Assembly (NCBI GenBank): GCA_009995705.1
Contig: JAADBR010000064.1
Coordinates: 1 to 21,455, forward strand
Direction of reading: 5' to 3'
Length of the DNA: 21,455 bases
DNA from: Microcystis aeruginosa W13-11
Lineage (GTDB): Bacteria > Cyanobacteriota > Cyanobacteriia > Cyanobacteriales > Microcystaceae
Translations under genes and position numbers: made by a program
The notes under the pieces: model-generated
The model's input: the letters and a program-made list of their open reading frames with translations, nothing else
The model's database searches: none
What the model was told of the DNA's origin: nothing
Part shown: in pieces, positions 8,170-15,687 of the stretch
How the letters are laid out: each line of letters opens with the position of its first letter
Position numbering within the stretch: position 1 is the stretch's first letter

Positions 8170-8199
8170 TTGTTAAAAATTACCAATCATTTCTATACA
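8170..8199 (+). promoter_or_regulatory. Sigma-70-type promoter for the DacB-like gene
   Basis: TTGTTA at 8170-8175 and TATACA at 8194-8199 are separated by 18 bp and point at the carboxypeptidase gene, whose ATG is at 8228. A good ribosome binding site (TAAGGA, 8217-8222) follows the expected transcript start near 8206. Confidence 0.55.
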
Positions 8200-8227
8200 A
8201 TAAGGCATCATTGCGATTAAGGAAAAG

Positions 8228-9520
8228 ATGTTCTCAGTTTTTAATTTGGCAGTTTTCGGCTTTCTCTTCGGTTGGCTGGGGGGGCAATCCCAACTGATCG
8301 CCAATATTCCCCTAATTTCTTGGCAAAATCAGCCTATTTTTGACCTTCCCACCTCTCCCGATCCCCAGGTGGCAGCGATCGTGGCCGATTATCTGCAAGA
8401 CTTGACTAAAAAAGGTTTAAACTCTAGTCAACAACGGGTCTTAATTGAGACGGAATGGGCTGATTTAGCTAATCATCAGGGGAATCTGCCCGCTCCTGGG
8501 GCTTCTTTAACTAAAATCGCCACTACTCTCGCCGCCGTGGAAACCTGGTCTCTCGATCATCGTTTTACTACTCGTTTTTACAGCACGGGAGAGGTAAAAA
8601 ACGGGGTGTTAGAGGGAGATTTAATTATTGAAGGGGAAGGGGATCCGCTTTTTGTCTGGGAAGAAGCGATCGCAGTGGGCAATGGTCTCGATCAATTAGG
8701 CATCCGTCAGGTCAAAGGCGATTTGATCATTACGGGTCAATTCGCCATGAATTTTCAAACCGATCCCCTCAAAGCGGGAGAATTCCTGAAAATTGGGCTT
8801 GATCAATCGAAATGGTCAAAAGAAACCCAAAAAGCTTTTCAGAGCCTTCCTAGCGGCACACAAGCACCAGAGGTGAAGATTTTGGGCATGGTTCAAGCCA
8901 GTCAAATTCGCCCCGAAAATGCCCAATTATTATTGCGTCATCAGTCCTTAACTTTAACGGAACTGTTGCGTCAAATGAATATTTATAGTAACAACGTCAT
9001 GTCAGAAATGTTAGCGGAGCTGCTCGGTGGCCCGGCGGCAGTGGACGCAATTAATACTAAAATTACTGGGGTAGGAGCGGAGGAAATTCAATTAATTAAT
9101 GGTTCGGGATTGGGTGTAGAAAATCGCTTGTCTCCCCGGGCAGTTATTAAGATTCTTCAAGCATTGGATCGCAAATTAGCCAATCAACCGATCAAAGTCG
9201 CCGATTTATTTCCGGTGGGGGGACGCGATACCAAAGGAACTATGCAGTGGCGGGCCATTCCGAAAGGAGTGATGATTAAAACTGGAACTCTAGCCCAAGT
9301 TAGCACCTTAGCCGGAGAAATTCCCACCCAAGAAAGGGGTAAAGTTTGGTTTGTAATTATGAATGCTGGTAGTGGCAATATCGAGGGATTCAGAAATCAG
9401 CAGGATCGGGTGTTACAAGCTTTAGATCAACACTGGCAAATTCTTCCGGAAGCGACTCAAGGCTCGATTCCTGCAAGGGCCTTTCTAGGTGATCCCAGTC
9501 GAATAAGTCAAGGTTTCTAG
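8228..9520 (+). CDS. dacB: D-alanyl-D-alanine carboxypeptidase/endopeptidase (PBP4, peptidase S13)
   Basis: Trims the peptide stems and cross-bridges of peptidoglycan in the periplasm. The 430-residue protein has a hydrophobic N-terminus fit for export (about residues 4-20). All three penicillin-binding motifs are visible: Ser93-Leu-Thr-Lys96 (SxxK), Ser254-Asn-Asn256 (SxN) and Lys351-Thr-Gly353 (KTG). The spacing of about 160 residues between the first two motifs fits the large insert of PBP4/DacB-type enzymes. ATG start with a purine-rich site (TAAGGAAAAG) just upstream. It diverges from plsX and converges on argC. The symbol follows family usage; the cyanobacterial gene may carry another name. 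Confidence 0.9.
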   Translation: MFSVFNLAVFGFLFGWLGGQSQLIANIPLISWQNQPIFDLPTSPDPQVAAIVADYLQDLTKKGLNSSQQRVLIETEWADLANHQGNLPAPGASLTKIATTLAAVETWSLDHRFTTRFYSTGEVKNGVLEGDLIIEGEGDPLFVWEEAIAVGNGLDQLGIRQVKGDLIITGQFAMNFQTDPLKAGEFLKIGLDQSKWSKETQKAFQSLPSGTQAPEVKILGMVQASQIRPENAQLLLRHQSLTLTELLRQMNIYSNNVMSEMLAELLGGPAAVDAINTKITGVGAEEIQLINGSGLGVENRLSPRAVIKILQALDRKLANQPIKVADLFPVGGRDTKGTMQWRAIPKGVMIKTGTLAQVSTLAGEIPTQERGKVWFVIMNAGSGNIEGFRNQQDRVLQALDQHWQILPEATQGSIPARAFLGDPSRISQGF

Positions 9521-9615
9521 AATTGATTGGCTAAGAGGTTATGGTGATGAGCAAATCTGATCGAAGGGATGGCGTACACTATAGGTCCTTACCAATCATA
9601 CCGGCTGCAATGTAG

Positions 9616-9634
9616 GGGCGCAAAGCTTGCGCCC
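9616..9634. terminator. Hairpin between convergent genes
   Basis: An 8-bp perfect GC-rich stem (gggcgcaa/ttgcgccc) with a 3-nt loop lies between the stops of the DacB-like gene (9520) and argC (9646). No T-run follows on the plus strand. It may slow transcription from the left, or may simply be one of the GGGCGCAA-type dispersed repeats of cyanobacteria. Confidence 0.4.
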
Positions 9635-9645
9635 AAGCCGAATTT

Positions 9646-10707
9646 TTAGGGATAAAAACACATTTGCGGTAAACCAAGGGATTCTTCCCAACCCATCATG
9701 AGATTGAGACATTGTACCGCTTGTCCCGATTGTCCCTTAACTAAATTATCGATCGCTGACATCACGATCACTCGATCGGTTCTCGGATCCACTTCAATAC
9801 CGAGATAACATAAATTAGTACCACAGGCCCATTTAGTTTGTGGATAGACTCCCCCGGGTAGGATTTTGACAAAGGGAGAAGTGCGATAAAAAGCATTATA
9901 GATAGTGATTAAATCATCCCGCACCAGATTGGGATCCCGCAAAGTTGCATAGACTGTGGACAGGATACCCCGAACCATAGGCATTAAATGGGGAGTGAAC
10001 TGCACGCGCATCTCATGACCGGCTAAATCGCTGCAAATCTGCTCAATTTCGGGAGTATGACGGTGTTTTCCCGCTACATTATAGGCCCCGATCGAACTAT
10101 CTGCTTCTGCCAATAACATATTAATCTTAGCTTGTCTGCCCCCTCCCGAAGTTCCCGATTTGGCATCAATAATCGTGGTTTCCGGGAGAATTAAACCCTG
10201 TTTTAACAGGGGAGAAATCGCCATTAAACTAGCAGTAGGATAACATCCGGGGCAACCGATCAAAGAGGCATTTTTAATCTCTTCCCGATAAAGTTCCGGT
10301 AAACCGTACACAGCCGTAGATGCGATCGCTTGATCCTGACGTTCCTTGCCATACCATTTACTATAGGTTTCTAGGCTAGTAAAACGATAATCTGCCGACA
10401 GATCCAAAACTTTACACCCTTTAGCGATCAAAGGAGGGGCTAAATCACAGGCTAAACCATTGGGTAAACCCAAGAAAACCACTTGACAACGGGAGGCAAT
10501 TATCTCCAAATCGATCGCCTCCACATTAAGATTAATGCTATGACCGAGATGGGGATATAAATCACTGTAGGGTTTGCCGGCGCTACTATCGCCCCCCAGA
10601 TAGGCTAATTCTACTAGGGGATGTTCTTTGAGCAAACGTACCAACTGTACGCCACCATATCCAGAAGCGCCGACAATACCCACTGAAACCTTCTGTTCTT
10701 GCGTCAT
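9646..10707 (-). CDS. argC: N-acetyl-gamma-glutamyl-phosphate reductase
   Basis: Reduces N-acetylglutamyl phosphate to the semialdehyde with NADPH, the third step of arginine synthesis. The 353-residue protein has the nucleotide-binding loop GASGYGG (13-19), the catalytic Cys155 in [21 protein letters not shown] and [12 protein letters not shown] start with an AGGGAA site just upstream. It stands alone; no other arginine gene is in the window. Confidence 0.97.
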   Translation of the reverse strand: MTQEQKVSVGIVGASGYGGVQLVRLLKEHPLVELAYLGGDSSAGKPYSDLYPHLGHSINLNVEAIDLEIIASRCQVVFLGLPNGLACDLAPPLIAKGCKVLDLSADYRFTSLETYSKWYGKERQDQAIASTAVYGLPELYREEIKNASLIGCPGCYPTASLMAISPLLKQGLILPETTIIDAKSGTSGGGRQAKINMLLAEADSSIGAYNVAGKHRHTPEIEQICSDLAGHEMRVQFTPHLMPMVRGILSTVYATLRDPNLVRDDLITIYNAFYRTSPFVKILPGGVYPQTKWACGTNLCYLGIEVDPRTDRVIVMSAIDNLVKGQSGQAVQCLNLMMGWEESLGLPQMCFYP

Positions 10708-10981
10708 TTCCCTTATTCCTAAAAATTCTTATCGTTAATATAACGCTTTAGTATGGCTGAATTTTAGCCTAACCAGTGGGATTTAAATCAAAAAACTTCC
10801 TGTAAAAATCTAGTATCTCGGCCGGGTTGTCCATAAACCGTCAATTTCTCTTGATCAATAGGCTGTTATCTTAATGATGAGTTACAAGGTTTTCCTTTTA
10901 GGGAACCTGTCATCGGGAGATGAGTCCAAATGAGGTTAAACTTCATCCTTAGGAGAAAGGCTGTAATTCAATCCCCCATAT
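10708..10981. other. Intergenic region with structured but unassigned sequence
   Basis: This 274-bp gap lies upstream of argC and downstream of the DUF3146 gene. On the plus strand it holds a possible 8-bp stem (aggttttc with gggaacct, two G-U pairs, near 10889-10910) and a strong Shine-Dalgarno-like TAGGAGAAAGG near 10950, with no real gene after it. On the minus strand a 21-codon frame (MDNPAEILDFYRKFF...) runs from 10834 to 10769. None of these is firm enough to call as a gene; the argC promoter should lie near 10720-10800. Confidence 0.35.
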
Positions 10982-11245
10982 TTACAATTTTGATCGCACT
11001 GTAAATTCATAATCTCCTCCCGGTTCTAATTGATAATCGTAGCGTTCTAAAAACCGATTCAAGGGTTCAAAAATCAAAGCCCTACCTAGGGAAGGTTGTA
11101 CTAATAACTTGCCTTGAAGAAAATGCCACTGAAAACGCCATTGATATTGTTCTGTCCGCACTTCTCCCTCTAATTTACCCGTTTGCCAAGATTGCTTAAT
11201 TATCCGCACATAAGCCGTGCTTTCTGGTCGATTGCCGCCACTCAC
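10982..11245 (-). CDS. DUF3146 family protein
   Basis: An 87-residue protein whose pattern (AYVRIIKQSWQ, LEGEV, YQWRFQWHF, PSLGRALIFEPLNRFLERYDYQLEPGG) matches the cyanobacteria-specific DUF3146 family along its full length. The function is unknown. The start is GTG, supported by AGGG and CAGG a few bases upstream. No signal peptide or membrane segment is visible, so it should be cytoplasmic. It sits between argC and the DUF389 gene, all on the minus strand, but 86 nt separate it from DUF389. Confidence 0.85.
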   Translation of the reverse strand: MSGGNRPESTAYVRIIKQSWQTGKLEGEVRTEQYQWRFQWHFLQGKLLVQPSLGRALIFEPLNRFLERYDYQLEPGGDYEFTVRSKL

Positions 11246-11331
11246 CTGAACCCTACCTATAGATTAAATATCAAACATTAAGATAGCGAATTAATCCTTG
11301 TTTGTCATTACTTTAGCTAATTTTCTCGACT

Positions 11332-12321
11332 TTATTCTGAGGAAGTTACTTTATCAACCTTAGAAACCAAGACATTTAATTGAAAAGGTCGCCCCATTTC
11401 CTTACTAATGAATTCTTCCAATAATTCTACCTGTCTAGGAGTAATGCTTTCGGCGGTTCTTACTACTAATCTCACCCGGGGAGGTTGATTGAGCCAATTA
11501 ATCGAAGATTCCAATAATTCTGTCCTTTGAAAAGTAACTGTTCGTTGTAATAAAGCTTTTTTGATCAACCTTTCTAAGCGAGCTTGATTGGCCAGAGTTG
11601 CAGAACTTATTCCTAAGGGAATTAGCAGCACTGCTGTCAGGATAGAAGTCAAAATTAGAGCGTTACGCGCCCGATGAAAATTAGAATAACCCGCCAGCAA
11701 AAAGACCAACAAACAGGAGAAAGCAATGCCTAATAAATTGGTAATATATAACAGAGTTGCCCCCCAACTTAGGACCCAATTGCCTTGGGATAATCCTAAA
11801 CCAATCGTACAAACTGGCGGCATTAAAGCTACGGCGATGGCTGTTCCCGCTAAAGTACCTGAAATTTTCGTTTCTATTTTAGCATAACCACTGATTGCCC
11901 CCGCGGTAACTGCCACTCCTAAATCTAAAAGATTCGGTTGAGAACGGGCTTGAATTTCACTACTAAATTCGGAAATTCCGATCAATAGTCCTAGGAACCA
12001 AGCTATCAATAAAGCGATAATCGTACCGACTAAAATCGCCAAGGCTGACTTACGAATTAATCGCCAACTGCCAATTAAACCACCAAAAGCCAGACTACGA
12101 ATCGGCAACATCAAAGGGGCAATAATCATCGCTCCAATAATCACGGCCGCACTATTGGCGACTAAGCCAAAAGTAGCGATCGCACAAGAACTAACAATCA
12201 AAGCTAGATAGGGAAAATCGAGGGACGCTTCTAACCATAAATCGCGCCACATGGCCCGCGATTGTTGCCAGGTCAAGGGTTTTCTTGAGAACCACGAGTG
12301 GGGCCGTTCTTTTCTAGTCAT
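11332..12321 (-). CDS. DUF389 (TIGR00341-type) membrane protein
   Basis: A 329-residue protein with about six membrane segments between residues 38 and 240, followed by a soluble tail. The family marks are VIIGAMIIAPLMLPI, ISGYAKIETKISGTLAGTAIAVALMPPVCTIG and ITNLLGI. DUF389 proteins are conserved membrane proteins of unknown role. The C-terminal 85 residues (RTVTFQRTELLESS onward) form a small alpha/beta domain that replaces the N-terminal soluble domain of some relatives. ATG start; it is not closely linked to either neighbour. Confidence 0.85.
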   Translation of the reverse strand: MTRKERPHSWFSRKPLTWQQSRAMWRDLWLEASLDFPYLALIVSSCAIATFGLVANSAAVIIGAMIIAPLMLPIRSLAFGGLIGSWRLIRKSALAILVGTIIALLIAWFLGLLIGISEFSSEIQARSQPNLLDLGVAVTAGAISGYAKIETKISGTLAGTAIAVALMPPVCTIGLGLSQGNWVLSWGATLLYITNLLGIAFSCLLVFLLAGYSNFHRARNALILTSILTAVLLIPLGISSATLANQARLERLIKKALLQRTVTFQRTELLESSINWLNQPPRVRLVVRTAESITPRQVELLEEFISKEMGRPFQLNVLVSKVDKVTSSE

Positions 12322-12366
12322 TAGGCTGAGTAAGATTGACTTTGATTTTACTGAAATAGCACGGGA

Positions 12367-12406
12367 GCATGAAAGCCATTGTCTTTTTAAGCAATGGATG
12401 AAATGC
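12367..12406. other. Imperfect 40-bp inverted repeat upstream of the DUF389 gene
   Basis: GCAT (12367-12370) pairs with ATGC (12403-12406) and CCATTG (12376-12381) with CAATGG (12392-12397), leaving an internal loop of unpaired bases. It lies 46 bp upstream of the DUF389 start and could be a leader hairpin or a weak terminator for minus-strand transcripts from the remnant at 12420-12539. Confidence 0.3.
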
Positions 12407-12419
12407 GACTCGACGGGTT

Positions 12420-12539
12420 TTAACCTATCCTATCCTTTTTCTCTAATTTTAGACTATCAATCCAGTCTTCGATGAGTGCCGTTATAGTTTTATCCTTCTG
12501 GACAGCATATAAATAAAGCTTATTTTTTTTGCGCTCAGA
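12420..12539 (-). pseudogene. Start-less small ribbon-helix-helix/antitoxin-like remnant
   Basis: The minus-strand frame reads SERKKNKLYLYAVQKDKTITALIEDWIDSL and ends in a charged tail KLEKKDRIG. It resembles the short RHH-type antitoxin or regulator proteins of cyanobacteria (basic start, then a K-TxTxxIEDWIDSL helix). A TGA stands exactly where a start Met would be expected, and no other start exists. The break lies close to the left side of the tnpB remnant. The family assignment rests on resemblance only; no toxin gene is beside it. Confidence 0.4.
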
Positions 12540-12625
12540 TCAACGAATTGTTAATGATTTGGTTTTTATACATACATACATCTTTAGTACGTTAGGCTAG
12601 TATAACATCAGAAGGTAAGAATACA

Positions 12626-13076
12626 ATGTATAGATGCCAGCAAAATCTAATGGCTTCAGATAAACATTTAAAGGCTATCCTTGAGTTCATTTGTGCTGAG
12701 TCTCATAGGCTGACTAACTGTGGTATTTATTATGCCCGTCAACTTTATTTTAAAACCTAGAAATTATTAGCAAATTTGATTGAGAGAAACGGTATAAAAA
12801 CAACAAACACTATCAAGTTTTCGCCTCTCAGGCATCGCAAAAAATACTTAGAAGCATTGCTGAGTTCTTTCAATCATTTAAAGAGCTAAACCAGGAATCT
12901 AGAAAGGGAGAGTTAATACAGAAAAAAGAAGGTTTGTTCCTTGTCACCTATCCCAAGCAAGCCCTAAAATTGGTTGATAATCAAATTACAATCCCTCTAG
13001 GAAAAACTGTTAAGCAATGGTTTGGACTTGATAGCTTCTATTTGCCAATGCCCTCCAATTTGAGGTTTCAAGAAAT
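12626..13076 (+). pseudogene. tnpB: tnpB pseudogene (IS200/IS605-type), 5' portion
   Basis: Begins MYRCQQNLMASDKHLKAI and continues LTNCGIYYARQLYFKT, the typical N-terminus of cyanobacterial TnpB (OrfB). A frameshift with TAG at 12758 and a TGA at 12781 interrupt it. The second frame then gives NKHYQVFASQASQKILRSI and later LVTYPKQALKLVDNQITIPLGK, TVKQWFGLDSFYLP and MPSNLRFQEM. The match stops at 13076, exactly at the end of an IS1-family remnant. The RuvC-like catalytic half, zinc finger and right end are gone, so it is dead. A CATA repeat and a CTTTAGTACGTTAG motif (about 12568-12597) probably mark the left end of the element. Confidence 0.8.
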
Positions 13077-13227
13077 GGTAGTGATTTTATGTAGTGGTGA
13101 TAGCTCAAACCTTTGCTAATTGGGCATTGTAGTCACGGATAAAATACCAAAGGATTCCACAACGTGATTCCCCATTTTTTTCGAGAAAGATAGACTCTCT
13201 CTCACTAGCCGAGAAATCCTTTGTCGA
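13077..13227 (-). mobile_element. IS1-family remnant (right end) next to tRNA-His
   Basis: The minus strand encodes RQRISRLVRESLSFSKKMGNH, and in a second frame WYFIRDYNAQLAKV, the end of an IS1-family transposase. The terminal bases from 13077 match the element end at 630 almost exactly. Similarity to the first copy ends at about 13227, leaving only about 150 bp. It truncates the tnpB pseudogene on one side and stops about 45 bp from the 3' end of the tRNA-His gene on the other. Confidence 0.75.
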
Positions 13228-13272
13228 TAGGGAAGATATAGGAAAAGAAGAATTAGCGATCTTTGAAAAGAG

Positions 13273-13346
13273 GGCGAACGACGGGACTCGAACCCGCGAG
13301 TGGTGGAACCACAATCCACTGCCTTAACCACTTGGCTACGCTCGCC
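13273..13346 (-). tRNA. trnH-GUG: tRNA-His (GUG anticodon)
   Basis: On the minus strand the acceptor stem is GCGAGCG/CGTTCGC (one G-U pair), the D arm is GCCAAGTGGTTAAGGC, the anticodon stem is GTGGA/TCCAC with loop TTGTGGT (anticodon GTG), and the T arm is GCGGG-TTCGAGT-CCCGT. The identity is confirmed by an encoded extra G at position -1 (13346) facing discriminator C73 (13273), the hallmark of histidine tRNA. The CCA end is not encoded. Confidence 0.97.
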
Positions 13347-13359
13347 GTAGACTTTTTCA

Positions 13360-13387
13360 AGTATAACACAAGACGAATGGTTGACAA
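13360..13387 (-). promoter_or_regulatory. Sigma-70-type promoter of tRNA-His
   Basis: On the minus strand TTGTCA (13382-13387) and TATACT (13360-13365) are 16 bp apart. The -10 lies 13 nt upstream of the G-1 position of the tRNA, giving a short leader. Confidence 0.7.
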
Positions 13388-13447
13388 GAGGTTTTTTATC
13401 CTAATTCAGGCTATGGTTAGGGTAAGTGAGTGATGATTTGAGAGCTT

Positions 13448-13834
13448 ATGAAATTGGCGCGGTTAGGGGGAATGGTGTTAGGAGTGGTTTTAGGGGGAAT
13501 TGCGGGTATATTGCTGACAACTAACCCTAATCGTCAAGATTACGAACAATACGCTTCCCAGAGGTTAACTAGCTATCTTAAGGATAATGTCTGCGCTCGG
13601 GCGCAGGCTTCCCCCGAGGTGCAAGCTCTCTTACGGGGTTACTGTAAAATGTTGGTGGATACGGGTCATCCTTTTTTACAAGAAGCGATCGCCACTAACA
13701 CCACTAGAAAGAATTTTCTCATTTTCAGCGTTTATCAAACGGAATTATCGTTCCCTCCCCCTTTACCTAGTTATCAATTCAGCACCGTCGGTTTTTTGAA
13801 TAAATTATACATCTACGAAGCTTTAGAACTGTAG
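13448..13834 (+). CDS. DUF4359 family protein
   Basis: A 128-residue protein with one N-terminal membrane segment or uncleaved signal (about residues 5-24), then LTTNPNRQDYEQYASQRL, two cysteines (CARAQ and YCKML), IATNTTRKNFLIFSVYQTEL and a C-terminal FSTVGFLNKLYIYEAL. This pattern fits the cyanobacterial DUF4359 family, of unknown function. The two cysteines could form a disulfide outside the cytoplasm. ATG start. Its end overlaps the convergent DUF3122 gene by 22 bp. Confidence 0.8.
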   Translation: MKLARLGGMVLGVVLGGIAGILLTTNPNRQDYEQYASQRLTSYLKDNVCARAQASPEVQALLRGYCKMLVDTGHPFLQEAIATNTTRKNFLIFSVYQTELSFPPPLPSYQFSTVGFLNKLYIYEALEL

Positions 13835-14409
13835 TCAGACAATTGAAATTTTCTGAGAGTAAATCCCGATGGTAGTGATTTTATTGTAGCTCGGTGATTG
13901 GGATTTCCCCCATTTACGGAAAAAAGCAGACTTTGCCATTCTAAAAGTACAGGAGTCGGGATACTGAGAGAGCGGGGATTGTCTAGGGGTAGGGAAAGCT
14001 CGATCGCTTCGGTAACGGGTAGCTGCGTTAAGATATCCTGCATCTTGTATTGACCAACGTTAGCTGCGGGTGATTCTTGGGCAAAAGCATCCTCAGCCGC
14101 TAAAATTTGACCTTTAGCAGTGGTTATCGTTAATCTTTCCGGGTGAAGAAACTCAATCCCCTCGGGAAATCCCACCAAGCGCAAACTAATTTCTACCGTT
14201 TCCCCATCTTTAACCCGTTTGAATAACACCACCTGCCAAGGACTACCAGTATCATCGCGCAAACTATGACGGGATTGATACAACAGCTGCCCGGGTCCTT
14301 CTAGCTGTTGTGGAGTTAGAGCTAGTGCGGACAAGGAAAAATCGATTTGAAGGCTGATAAATAGCAAAAAACTCACGAGAACACAAAAGAATAATAGAAA
14401 TCGTTTCAT
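13813..14409 (-). CDS. DUF3122 family protein, probably exported
   Basis: A 198-residue protein with a clear signal peptide (basic MKRF, hydrophobic core to about residue 28, likely cut after ALA in SALALT). The mature part has LLYQSRHSLRDDTGSPWQVVLFKR, a signature of the cyanobacterial DUF3122 family, followed by VSLRL-like strands and AIELSLPL. The function is unknown. ATG start. The 3' end overlaps the convergent DUF4359 gene by 22 bp, which could create antisense overlap of the two transcripts. Confidence 0.8.
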   Translation of the reverse strand: MKRFLLFFCVLVSFLLFISLQIDFSLSALALTPQQLEGPGQLLYQSRHSLRDDTGSPWQVVLFKRVKDGETVEISLRLVGFPEGIEFLHPERLTITTAKGQILAAEDAFAQESPAANVGQYKMQDILTQLPVTEAIELSLPLDNPRSLSIPTPVLLEWQSLLFSVNGGNPNHRATIKSLPSGFTLRKFQLSDYSSKAS

Positions 14410-14501
14410 AACTTTGTTGACATTAGCTCAAAAATATGGTAGGAGCTTCAGCACTTGAGCTAAATTAACATAATTATATCACTATATAGTTATTTACTCA
14501 G

Positions 14502-14537
14502 AAAAGCTGCTATCAAGGGGAGTGAAGCGGCTTTTTT
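14502..14537 (+). terminator. Terminator-like hairpin upstream of the DUF262-HEPN operon
   Basis: A 9-bp stem (aaaagctgc/gcggctttt, one G-U pair, 16-nt loop) is followed by a T-run to 14537. It points toward the DUF262 gene and lies 36 bp before its ATG. No plus-strand gene nearby needs it, so it may act as an attenuator or insulator for the operon. A TATGAT at 14552-14557 could be the -10 of a promoter just after it. Confidence 0.5.
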
Positions 14538-14572
14538 CCGCAAAGACATTGTATGATTGATTAGATAAATTG

Positions 14573-15685
14573 ATGGTTGCAAGTAACTTCGAGATGACTA
14601 ACAAATCCGATGAATTTGCCAGAACAGAAATCAGCGATAGTCTGAAAGACAAAGCAGAGCAAGAAATCCGCGAAAAACAGAAAATAGTTGATTACGACAC
14701 AAAGGAATATCCTGTGGAGGTTTTAGTTCAAAAATATAAAGATGGTTTAGAGGAAGACATCAATGAACTTTATATACCAGATTACCAAAGAGAGATGATC
14801 TGGCCAGAAGCTCACCAGTCGAAGTTCATTGAATCAATTTTTTTAGGACTACCCATACCCTATATTTTTGTGGCAGATTTACGCAAGGAAGAGGAAGAAG
14901 ATTTAGGGAGGTTGGAAGTTATTGACGGAACTCAACGCATTCGGACTTTAAGTAGATTTCTCAATGATGAGCTAGAATTATGTGAATTAAAAAAGTTAAA
15001 AACATTAAATGGGTTTAAGTTTAGTGATTTACCATTAGGGAGACAAAGGCGCTTCAATCGTTCTACTATTCGCATGATAGTGCTTACAGAAAAAGCCGAT
15101 GAAGAAGTACGCAGAGACCTGTTTGAACGTATCAATACAGGTAGTATCCCCTTAAATGATATGGAAAAACGGAGAGGTATATCTCCTAGCCCCCTAGTTA
15201 ATTTAGTAGCAGAACTTGCTCAAGAAGAAAAATTTATCAAACTTTGTCCCTTATCGGAAGCGTCTCGTCGCCAAAGAGAACCAGAAGAATTTATATTACG
15301 TTTCTTTGCCTATTTGGACAATTATAAAAATTTTGGTAAAAGGGTCAATGAATTTTTAGATGAATATCTGGAGGAACATAATACAATTAATCTTGATCAA
15401 GAGAAGTTTCGTGAGCAATTTTTAATCATGTTAGATTTTGTGGAGAAATATTTTCCCAATGGATTTTCTAAAGCAAAAGGCCATGTTAGGACTCCCAGAA
15501 TTCGCTTTGAAGCCATTTCCGTGGGGGTTGCCTTAGCCTTAAAAGAAAATCCCCAATTGGTTCCCAAGTCAATCGATTGGTTAGACTCAGAAGAATTTAA
15601 GGAATATACTACTTCTGATGCCAGTAATTCTCGACCTAAAGTAATTCGTCGTATAGAATACGTTCGTGATCATCTTTTGAATTAA
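14573..15685 (+). CDS. DUF262 (GmrSD N-terminal / ParB-like) protein
   Basis: A 370-residue protein in the DUF262 family, whose members are the NTP-dependent half of type IV restriction enzymes such as GmrS and of related defence proteins. Visible motifs are LYIPDYQREMIWPEAHQSKF, SIFLGLPIP, the ParB-like core VIDGTQRIRTL (Asp118 to Arg122 as the DGxQR motif), RRDLFERINTGS and IRFEAISVGVALAL. The usual C-terminal DUF1524 (His-Me/HNH) nuclease domain is absent here and next door. The first codon could be TTG at 14570, but the adjacent ATG at 14573 is preferred. Charged N-terminal 45 residues may be a coiled coil. The stop is 2 nt before the HEPN gene, so the two are translationally coupled. AT-rich compared with the flanking house-keeping genes, suggesting transfer. 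Confidence 0.88.
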   Translation: MVASNFEMTNKSDEFARTEISDSLKDKAEQEIREKQKIVDYDTKEYPVEVLVQKYKDGLEEDINELYIPDYQREMIWPEAHQSKFIESIFLGLPIPYIFVADLRKEEEEDLGRLEVIDGTQRIRTLSRFLNDELELCELKKLKTLNGFKFSDLPLGRQRRFNRSTIRMIVLTEKADEEVRRDLFERINTGSIPLNDMEKRRGISPSPLVNLVAELAQEEKFIKLCPLSEASRRQREPEEFILRFFAYLDNYKNFGKRVNEFLDEYLEEHNTINLDQEKFREQFLIMLDFVEKYFPNGFSKAKGHVRTPRIRFEAISVGVALALKENPQLVPKSIDWLDSEEFKEYTTSDASNSRPKVIRRIEYVRDHLLN

Positions 15686-15687
15686 CT

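Noticed and set aside
10769..10834. A 21-codon minus-strand frame beginning MDNPAEILDF
   Set aside because: Too short, with no ribosome site or known family; mentioned only under the intergenic entry.
12251..12475. A 74-codon plus-strand frame opposite the DUF389 start
   Set aside because: It is antisense to the DUF389 coding start and to the antitoxin-like remnant and shows no domain.
13105..13331. Two overlapping minus-strand frames covering the tRNA-His gene
   Set aside because: Their N-terminal parts are translations of the tRNA itself and their C-terminal parts are the two frames of the IS1 remnant.
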